Position numbers and translations under genes: made by a program
In this document: piece after piece, positions 57,617 to 64,000 of the stretch
Layout of the letters: every line of letters begins with the position of its first letter
Numbering within the stretch: the stretch's first letter is position 1
Notes under the pieces: generated by a model
Databases searched by the model: none
Told to the model about the DNA's origin: nothing
The model's input: the letters and a program-made list of their open reading frames with translations, nothing else
Assembly (NCBI RefSeq): GCF_007954265.1
Contig: NZ_VOLS01000006.1
Location: 43,784 to 107,783, forward strand
Source: Colwellia sp. C1TZA3
Lineage (GTDB): Bacteria; Pseudomonadota; Gammaproteobacteria; Enterobacterales; Alteromonadaceae
Direction of reading: 5' to 3'
Length of the DNA stretch: 64,000 nucleotides

Positions 57617-59551
57617 ATGAGTATATTTCAACATTTCCAATCACGCTACGACGAAGCACAAGAAGAGTGCTATTCAATTCAAGACTTCCTTAGTCTATGT
57701 CGTCATGACCCTATGGCCTATGCTAGTGCAGCGCAGCGGCTGTTAAAAGCTATTGGCAAACCAGACATGATAGATACCTCAAATGAGCCTTGTTTAAGCC
57801 GAATTTTCTCCAATCGGGTTATTGCCCGTTATCCCGCTTTTAAAGATTTTTATGGTATGGAGGAAGCCATAGAACAAATTGTGGCTTATTTAACTCACGC
57901 CTCACAAGGCTTAGAGGAGCAGAAACAAATTCTCTATTTACTTGGCCCTGTTGGTGGCGGTAAGTCGTCATTGGCTGAAAAGTTAAAAGCGTTAATACAA
58001 CAAGAGCCGATTTATGTGCTGAGTGCAAACGGCAAACGCAGTCCAGTAAATGATCACCCTTTTTGTTTATTTGATGCCAATGCCGACGGCAAAATATTGC
58101 AACAAGAATATAATATTCCTGAACGTTACCTCGGTACCATCATGTCGCCTTGGATTGCAAAACGTTTGCATGAGTTCAAAGGCGATATAGCAAAGTTTGA
58201 AGTAATAAAAATTTATCCTTCTATTCTTGACCAAATTGCTGTGGCTAAAACCGAGCCAGGAGATGACAACAACCAAGATATTTCTGCTCTGGTCGGTAAG
58301 GTAGATATTCGCCAATTAGAGCATTTTGCCCAAAACGATCCTGATGCTTATAGCTACTCAGGCGCTTTATGTCGTGCCAACCAAGGATTAATGGAGTTTG
58401 TTGAAATGTTTAAGGCACCCATTAAGGTGCTACATCCACTTTTAACGGCAACACAGGAAGGTAACTACAATCCAACAGAAGGCCTTTCTGCCCTGCCATT
58501 TAATGGCATTTTACTGGCTCATTCCAATGAGTCTGAATGGACAACCTTTAGAAATAATAAAAATAATGAGGCCTTTTTAGACCGAGTTTATATTGTTAAA
58601 GTGCCTTACTGCATGCGGGTTTCTGAAGAAGTGAAAATTTATCAAAAACTTCTAGAAAACAGTGAATTAAATAATGCCCAATGCGCACCAGACACCTTAG
58701 AAACCTTAGCACAATTCTCGGTACTGTCACGCCTAAAAGATCCTGAAAATTCAAGTATCTATTCTAAAATGCGTGTGTACGACGGTGAAAGCTTAAAAGA
58801 TACCGATCCAAAAGCAAAGTCATATCAAGAGTATCGAGACTATGCAGGTATTGACGAAGGTATGTCAGGGCTTTCAACGCGCTTTGCTTTTAAAATATTA
58901 TCCCGTGTTTTCAACTTTGATCATTTAGAAGTGGCAGCAAATCCGGTGCATTTATTTTACGTACTTGAACAGCAAATAGAACGAGAACAACTGCCTAAAG
59001 AGATTAGTGAGCGCTATCTAGCCTTTATCAAAGGTTACTTATCACCACAGTATATTGAGTTTATCGGCAAAGAAATTCAGACTGCTTATTTGGAGTCTTA
59101 TTCTGAATATGGCCAAAATATTTTTGATCGTTATGTGACTTACGCTGATTTTTGGATTCAAGACCAAGAATACCGTGATGCTGAAACGGGGCAACTATTT
59201 GACCGAGAAGCGCTCAATAATGAATTGGAAAAAATAGAAAAACCCGCGGGTATCAGTAATCCAAAAGATTTCAGAAATGAAATTGTCAACTTTGTGCTAC
59301 GTGCTAAAGCCAACAACAATGGTAAAAATCCTTTATGGACCAGCTACGAAAAATTGCGCGTAGTTATTGAGAAAAAAATGTTTTCAAATACCGAAGACTT
59401 ATTACCTGTTATTTCATTTAACAATAAAACTTCCAACGATGATCAACAAAAACATGATGACTTCGTTGAGCGCATGATGACTAAGGGCTATACCAAAAAA
59501 CAAGTCAGATTACTTTCTGAATGGTATTTACGCGTAAGAAAATCTTCTTAG
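57617..59551 (+). CDS. yeaG: PrkA-family serine kinase / AAA protein (YeaG)
   Basis: A 644-residue protein with an N-terminal AAA domain (Walker A LGPVGGGKSS at 109-118) and a C-terminal PrkA domain. E. coli YeaG is a serine kinase involved in nitrogen-starvation and stress survival; Bacillus PrkA has been described as a kinase or an AAA protease. It is the first gene of the yeaG-yeaH-ycgB trio, which is widely conserved as a unit. TCTGGAGG 6 nt upstream is a strong ribosome site. The length matches E. coli YeaG. Confidence 0.95.
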   Translation: MSIFQHFQSRYDEAQEECYSIQDFLSLCRHDPMAYASAAQRLLKAIGKPDMIDTSNEPCLSRIFSNRVIARYPAFKDFYGMEEAIEQIVAYLTHASQGLEEQKQILYLLGPVGGGKSSLAEKLKALIQQEPIYVLSANGKRSPVNDHPFCLFDANADGKILQQEYNIPERYLGTIMSPWIAKRLHEFKGDIAKFEVIKIYPSILDQIAVAKTEPGDDNNQDISALVGKVDIRQLEHFAQNDPDAYSYSGALCRANQGLMEFVEMFKAPIKVLHPLLTATQEGNYNPTEGLSALPFNGILLAHSNESEWTTFRNNKNNEAFLDRVYIVKVPYCMRVSEEVKIYQKLLENSELNNAQCAPDTLETLAQFSVLSRLKDPENSSIYSKMRVYDGESLKDTDPKAKSYQEYRDYAGIDEGMSGLSTRFAFKILSRVFNFDHLEVAANPVHLFYVLEQQIEREQLPKEISERYLAFIKGYLSPQYIEFIGKEIQTAYLESYSEYGQNIFDRYVTYADFWIQDQEYRDAETGQLFDREALNNELEKIEKPAGISNPKDFRNEIVNFVLRAKANNNGKNPLWTSYEKLRVVIEKKMFSNTEDLLPVISFNNKTSNDDQQKHDDFVERMMTKGYTKKQVRLLSEWYLRVRKSS

Positions 59552-59593
59552 CTTGTACTTAGTGCCTCCACAATGACTAAGTTAGGAGCATAT

Positions 59594-60868
59594 ATGACAA
59601 ACTTTATCGATAGGCGATTAAATAGTAAAAACAAAAGTACGGTCAACCGACAGCGCTTTATTAGACGTTATAAAAGCCAAATTAAACAAGCTGTTTCTGA
59701 GGCAGTCAATAAACGTGGCGTTACCGATATCACCAGTGGTGAAAATATTACCATTACTAAGAAAGACTTAAACGAACCAGTTTTTCATCAAGGTAGTGGT
59801 GGTATTAAAGACCGTATACACCCAGGTAACGACCAGTTTACTACTGGCGACCACATTGTGCGGCCACCACAACAGCAAGGACAAGGCGGCCAAGGTAATG
59901 CTAGTGATTCTGGCGAAGGCGATGATGACTTTGTCTTTACTATTTCCAAAGATGAATATCTACAGTTACTTTTTGAAGATTTAGAGTTACCTAACTTGGA
60001 GAAAAATCAGTTAGACAAAATAACTAATTATAAAACTGTGCGTTCAGGTTATTGCGCTGAGGGCGCAGCTTCCAATATCGATATTGTAAAATCATTGCAG
60101 GGCTCAATAGCGCGCAGAATTGCCATGACCGCGGATAAGCGACGCAAACTTAAGATACTTGAAGCAGAGTTAACCTTGCTAGCACAAGACCGACACGAAA
60201 ACACTCTAGCTAAAAATAAGCTTATTACCGCCATTGGCAGTCTTAAAGATAAAATCAGTAAAGTGCCTTTTATTGACTCCTTTGATTTGCGTTATCGACA
60301 TTACGCTAAACAAGCAGTGCCAACATCAAAAGCGGTGATGTTTTGTATAATGGATGTCTCAGGTTCAATGGATCAAGCCACTAAAGATATTGCTAAACGT
60401 TTTTACATTCTTTTATACCTATTTTTAACGCGTACTTATGAAACCATCGACGTGATTTATATTCGCCACCATACCCAAGCAAAAGAAGTTGACGAACATG
60501 AGTTTTTTTATTCGCAAGAAACTGGCGGTACTATCGCATCTAGTGCTTTAGAGCTAATGATTGAGATAATGACGCAGCGTTATAACGAAAAAGAATGGAA
60601 TATTTATGGCGCTCAAGCATCTGACGGTGATAATTGGGCCGATGACTCTCCGCACTGCCAGCAATTAATGCACGACAGTATACTGCCAAAAACCCGATAC
60701 TTTAGTTATATCGAAATAACCCAGCGTGCTCATCAAAGCCTATGGCAACAATATGCCCAAATTGCTGATACCGACAATACTTTTTCAATTGAGCATATTA
60801 AAACAGTGGCAGATATTTATCCTGTTTTTAGAGCCTTATTCAAGAGAAAAAAAGTACAAGCAGCCTAA
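59594..60868 (+). CDS. yeaH: YeaH/DUF444 family protein with VWA domain
   Basis: The ATG at 59594 with TAGGAG 6 nt upstream gives 424 residues; the ATG at 59573 lies upstream of that site and is rejected. The N-terminal half is basic ([12 protein letters not shown]) with a Gly/Gln-rich stretch (about 94-110). The C-terminal half is a von Willebrand A domain with metal-binding DVSGSMD. It is always found with PrkA/YeaG and probably works in the same complex, much as VWA proteins partner AAA ATPases. Its molecular role is unknown. Confidence 0.93.
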   Translation: MTNFIDRRLNSKNKSTVNRQRFIRRYKSQIKQAVSEAVNKRGVTDITSGENITITKKDLNEPVFHQGSGGIKDRIHPGNDQFTTGDHIVRPPQQQGQGGQGNASDSGEGDDDFVFTISKDEYLQLLFEDLELPNLEKNQLDKITNYKTVRSGYCAEGAASNIDIVKSLQGSIARRIAMTADKRRKLKILEAELTLLAQDRHENTLAKNKLITAIGSLKDKISKVPFIDSFDLRYRHYAKQAVPTSKAVMFCIMDVSGSMDQATKDIAKRFYILLYLFLTRTYETIDVIYIRHHTQAKEVDEHEFFYSQETGGTIASSALELMIEIMTQRYNEKEWNIYGAQASDGDNWADDSPHCQQLMHDSILPKTRYFSYIEITQRAHQSLWQQYAQIADTDNTFSIEHIKTVADIYPVFRALFKRKKVQAA

Positions 60869-60891
60869 CAATTTAATACATTGGAGCTTTT

Positions 60892-62418
60892 ATGACTAAA
60901 CGTGAACGACTTGACGATAGCAGTGATTGGACATTTGCTAAGCTTGAACAATACCAAAGTGAAATTGAGCGTGTTGCACAACATTACCGTTTGGATACCT
61001 ACACTAACCAAATTGAAGTGATCACCGCCGAACAAATGATGGATGCCTACGCAGGCGTTGGCATGCCTATTGGCTATAATCATTGGACCTTTGGTAAGAA
61101 GTTTATTCAAACCGAGCAAACCTATAAGCGCGGACAAATGGGCTTAGCTTATGAAATTGTTATTAACTCGGACCCCTGTATTGCGTATTTAATGGAAGAA
61201 AATTCTATGGCGGTGCAAGCCCTTGTTATGGCGCATGCTTGTTATGGGCATAACTCATTTTTCAAAGGTAACTATTTATTTAAATCATGGACAGACGCAA
61301 GTTCGATTATTGACTACTTACTCTTTGCCAAGAAATATATTGCTGATTGTGAAAATAAACAGGGTATTGATGAGGTTGAAGCTTGTCTTGATGCCTGTCA
61401 CGCCCTAATGAATCATGGTGTTGACCGTTATAAACGACCACAAAAAATATCAATGGAAGCCGAAATAAAACGTCAAAAAGAACGTGAGTCTTATTTACAA
61501 TCACAAGTTAATATGCTTTGGCGAGTCGGTGCCGATAATGAAAAAGAAGGCACAAAACCCAAGGCAACATTTCCAACAGAGCCGCAGGAGAATATTCTCT
61601 ATTTTATCGAGAAAAATGCCCCACTATTAAAGCCTTGGCAACGAGAATTAGTTCGTATTGTCCGAAAAATTTCACAATACTTTTATCCACAAAAACAAAC
61701 ACAAGTGATGAACGAAGGCTGGGCTTGTTTTTGGCACTATACCATTCTAAATCATCTCTACGATGAAGGCTTAGTCACTGATAAATTTATGTTGGAATTT
61801 TTACATAGCCATACTAATGTTGTCGCACAAGTTGACTATAACAGCCGTTATTATTCAGGTATAAACCCCTACGCCTTGGGTTTTAATATGTTTATAGACA
61901 TCAGACGGATATGTGAAAACCCAAGCGAAGAGGACAAACTTTGGTTTCCTGACATAGCGGGGAGTAATTGGCTCGATACCGTACACTTTGCTATGGAAAA
62001 CTTTAAAGATGAAAGCTTTATAAGCCAATTTTTATCACCAAAATTAATGCGAGATTTTAAACTCTTTCATTTACATGATGACAGTGATAAAAACTACATT
62101 GAAGTGGGTGCTATTCATAATCAAGGTGGCTATCAAAAAATTCGCACGATGTTATCTGACCAATACAATTTAAGTAACCTAGAAGCCAACATCCAAATTA
62201 TTAATGCTGATGTCAGTGGCGATCGCTCATTAACTTTACGCTATATACCGCATCAAAAAGTATCACTTGCCGACTCTAAAGATGAAGTGTTAAAGCACTT
62301 ATATTACCTGTGGAAATTTGATGTAAAACTGCTACAAGAAAATAAACACGGGGTTGACGAAATCATTGCACAATGCCCAAAGCCAGATGAATTGGCAAAA
62401 AAAAAGGCAACTCTCTAG
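60892..62418 (+). CDS. ycgB: SpoVR family protein (YcgB)
   Basis: A 508-residue protein of the SpoVR family, with a long N-terminal conserved region (HNSFFKGNYLF, MNEGWACFWHYTI, SGINPYALGFNMF) rich in His, Glu and Trp. Bacillus SpoVR affects spore cortex; in proteobacteria it is a stress-induced protein of unknown activity. It follows yeaH by 23 bp and completes the PrkA-YeaH-SpoVR operon. Its last codons overlap the terminator of the convergent fadR. The convergent fadR gene downstream is also its neighbour in E. coli. Confidence 0.95.
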   Translation: MTKRERLDDSSDWTFAKLEQYQSEIERVAQHYRLDTYTNQIEVITAEQMMDAYAGVGMPIGYNHWTFGKKFIQTEQTYKRGQMGLAYEIVINSDPCIAYLMEENSMAVQALVMAHACYGHNSFFKGNYLFKSWTDASSIIDYLLFAKKYIADCENKQGIDEVEACLDACHALMNHGVDRYKRPQKISMEAEIKRQKERESYLQSQVNMLWRVGADNEKEGTKPKATFPTEPQENILYFIEKNAPLLKPWQRELVRIVRKISQYFYPQKQTQVMNEGWACFWHYTILNHLYDEGLVTDKFMLEFLHSHTNVVAQVDYNSRYYSGINPYALGFNMFIDIRRICENPSEEDKLWFPDIAGSNWLDTVHFAMENFKDESFISQFLSPKLMRDFKLFHLHDDSDKNYIEVGAIHNQGGYQKIRTMLSDQYNLSNLEANIQIINADVSGDRSLTLRYIPHQKVSLADSKDEVLKHLYYLWKFDVKLLQENKHGVDEIIAQCPKPDELAKKKATL

Positions 62419-62424
62419 TTGCCT
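62397..62424 (-). terminator. fadR terminator inside the ycgB 3' end
   Basis: AGGCAACT at 62405-62412 pairs with AGTTGCCT at 62417-62424 around CTCT, and on the minus strand nine T follow. The ycgB stop codon (62416-62418) lies inside the hairpin, so the terminator of fadR is embedded in the coding end of the facing gene. Confidence 0.85.
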
Positions 62425-62491
62425 CGTTGACTTTATATAATAGCGTTAACTTAGTGTTATTATTTTTTAGCAGTTGCTTCTTGATTATTAG

Positions 62492-63202
62492 TTATTCAGC
62501 AAGCTCTTTTAACACTTCGTCTTTTAGTTCAATCCAAAGTTTACCTGACTCAATACCGTATTTTCTAACTGCAAATACCGCTTCGTCACATTGGCCTGCT
62601 TTAGCTAGTTCAATCAGCTTTTTATAATAGGTTCGTGATATTTCACGGCCGCGCGGATGAGAATAATACAAACTACCTAAGCGCGAATACAAACCTCTAA
62701 AGCCATTTAGAATCAATAAATAAATAGAGTTTCCTGAGGCAACAACCAAGTCTTTATTAAGCTTGTAATCAAACTCTGCAAACGCTTCGCCAGTATCTTC
62801 AACATCTTCAATGGCTGACAATAATTCAATGGTTTTTTCTGGATTATTTTTAATTGCGCCACGAACATATATCGCACTAATATTGGTACGCGCCGACATT
62901 AAATTATCCACTAAATCAGGAATACCTTCTTGATCAAGCTGCGCTAACGTTTCAAGAATGTTAAGGCTAGATGTTTCCCAAAAGTTATTAACTTTGGTTG
63001 GCTTACCATGTTTAATAGTTAACCAACCATCGCGTGCTAAACGTTGTAACACTTCTCTTAATGTCGTTCTTGTGACGCCGATAAGTTCTGATAATTCACG
63101 TTCAGCGGGTAAAATAGTACCCGGTGGAAATCCACCATTCCAAATAGATTCTACAATATACTGCTCGGCAAATCCTGCTGGGCTGTGCGCTTTTATAACC
63201 AT
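62492..63202 (-). CDS. fadR: Fatty acid metabolism regulator FadR
   Basis: From the ATG at 63202 ([15 protein letters not shown], with GGAG 4 nt upstream) the product has 236 residues; the frame opens 15 bp earlier without support. The GntR-type winged helix (about 1-75) has [19 protein letters not shown], nearly identical to E. coli FadR, and the C-terminal acyl-CoA-binding domain contains [15 protein letters not shown] and [15 protein letters not shown]. FadR represses fatty acid degradation and activates fabA/fabB; long-chain acyl-CoA releases it. It faces ycgB, as in E. coli. Confidence 0.97.
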   Translation of the reverse strand: MVIKAHSPAGFAEQYIVESIWNGGFPPGTILPAERELSELIGVTRTTLREVLQRLARDGWLTIKHGKPTKVNNFWETSSLNILETLAQLDQEGIPDLVDNLMSARTNISAIYVRGAIKNNPEKTIELLSAIEDVEDTGEAFAEFDYKLNKDLVVASGNSIYLLILNGFRGLYSRLGSLYYSHPRGREISRTYYKKLIELAKAGQCDEAVFAVRKYGIESGKLWIELKDEVLKELAE

Positions 63203-63874
63203 GTGGCTCCACATCACTTAAAGTTGACTGTAATTGGAACAGATTGTACCAGAACATCCAATTGACACAAGCGCAATAGAATTGATAATAAATTTGGCTA
63301 GCGCCACTTACATCGAGAATTTGGGGCAACCTTAGAATTTTATCACTACGATATCTAAGAAAGATACCTACATCTCGCATAAGTTTTCTAAGGTGACTTG
63401 TACAAATTCATTATGTGTGTGGGAATTTTTCTTTGTTTTTGAAATTTTAATACCTGTCTGAGTTTTAAAGTACTTGAAACTATATACACACTAGCTTTAT
63501 GGGTAGTTACTGTCGGTGTATACAAATTGTAGTTAAGGTTATATTTATTCAAGTGAAGTGTGTGGGTTCCAGTTTATTTTGAAATTTAATCCAGCAAGGT
63601 GCTGTATTACCGATAATAAGTGGCCTTGCAGTATTTTAACTCGCACAATAGATAATGAATGAACAAGATTTTTATAAGTAGGCGTGAAGATGAAAATCCA
63701 ATTACACTAAAGGCAGAGGACATTCTGATAACTTTTGGTTGTGTTGTAAATGCTAACTAATGCCCCCCTTAGCTGACCTAATTTGGACATGAGTCTCTCC
63801 TAATAAATGATCCACTTTACCAAAACGGTCGCTCAGGTAATTTATAGGCATCACTTAAAAGTTTCATTACCTAT
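63203..63874. other. Gene-free region upstream of fadR
   Basis: About 670 bp with no convincing reading frame; the longest frames are around 30 codons and lack ribosome sites. In E. coli nhaB lies upstream of fadR, but no part of it is visible here. The segment near 63760-63800 (TGACCTAATTTGGACATGAG) recalls an IS3-type end, but no transposase is present and the match is only an impression. It must contain the fadR promoter. Confidence 0.45.
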
Positions 63875-64000
63875 TATACCAATTTGATTAATTAAGTGAT
63901 CACCTTTTTCATGAGGAAAAATGGATAAATACAAGGCATAAAATTTAGTCAGTAGTTATTCACCTTATAAATTTTATAACGCTGTAGTTATTCATTTTAA
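63875..64000. repeat. MITE-like element, copy cut by the window end (family B)
   Basis: It starts TATACCAATTTGATTAATTA and continues in register with the copy at 12083-12244 for 126 bases, including CATGAGGAAAAATG and TAAATTTTATAACGC. The right end lies beyond the window. It is in the same orientation as the 12083 copy. Confidence 0.8.

Noticed and set aside
63750..63830. Possible IS3-type insertion sequence end
   Set aside because: Resemblance is by impression only; no transposase frame or paired inverted repeat is visible.

Overview
The window looks like chromosomal DNA of a marine, AT-rich gammaproteobacterium of the Alteromonadales, most likely Colwelliaceae (Colwellia/Thalassotalea type). 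The evidence is the gene order (rlmE-ftsH-folP-glmM-tpiA-secG-tRNA-Leu; greA-carB-carA-dapB; smc-zipA-ligA with divergent cysZ; motY divergent from rnt; prkA-yeaH-spoVR facing fadR), the sodium-motor protein MotY, and small palindrome-ended repeats beginning ATACCA. No prophage, CRISPR array or complete insertion sequence is visible. The assignment rests on recognition, not on a search.

Layout. 1-11252: a one-direction cluster of a TonB-dependent receptor, a VTT membrane domain fused to a flavin disulfide oxidoreductase, a DUF547 protein, a YnjBCD-type ABC importer, a CDP-alcohol phosphatidyltransferase and a fatty-acid-hydroxylase-family membrane enzyme. 11253-12346: gene-free, with two MITE-like repeats. 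12347-19329: core operon from tRNA-Leu(GAG) back to rlmE, with divergent yhbY. 19570-31000: housekeeping genes (rhodanese, greA, carAB, dapB, FKBP isomerase, panE, pgi) and a truncated sugar-kinase pseudogene.

31285-38441: a signalling island. One strand encodes a REC-GGDEF-EAL protein, a GAF histidine kinase, a stand-alone ethylene-receptor-like membrane domain and a second membrane histidine kinase. The other strand encodes a REC-histidine kinase and a single-domain response regulator. The regions between them hold simple-sequence repeats, tandem repeats and a long inverted repeat. 38775-40243: an NhaC-superfamily transporter behind a consensus sigma-70 promoter and a perfect MetJ box, which suggests a MetT-type methionine transporter. 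40369-56450: a periplasmic M48 protease, an exported 2H-phosphoesterase-like protein, ligA-zipA-smc, cysZ, an M1 aminopeptidase, motY, rnt, a peroxiredoxin remnant and grxD. 56710-63202: sodB, the prkA-yeaH-spoVR stress operon and fadR. 63203-64000 is gene-free and ends inside another MITE copy.

The strongest leads are the kinase-less ethylene-receptor-like sensor (32788-33336) with repeats in its leader, the MetJ-box promoter before the NhaC-type transporter, and the TonB-to-YnjBCD cluster as a possible complete uptake pathway of unknown substrate.
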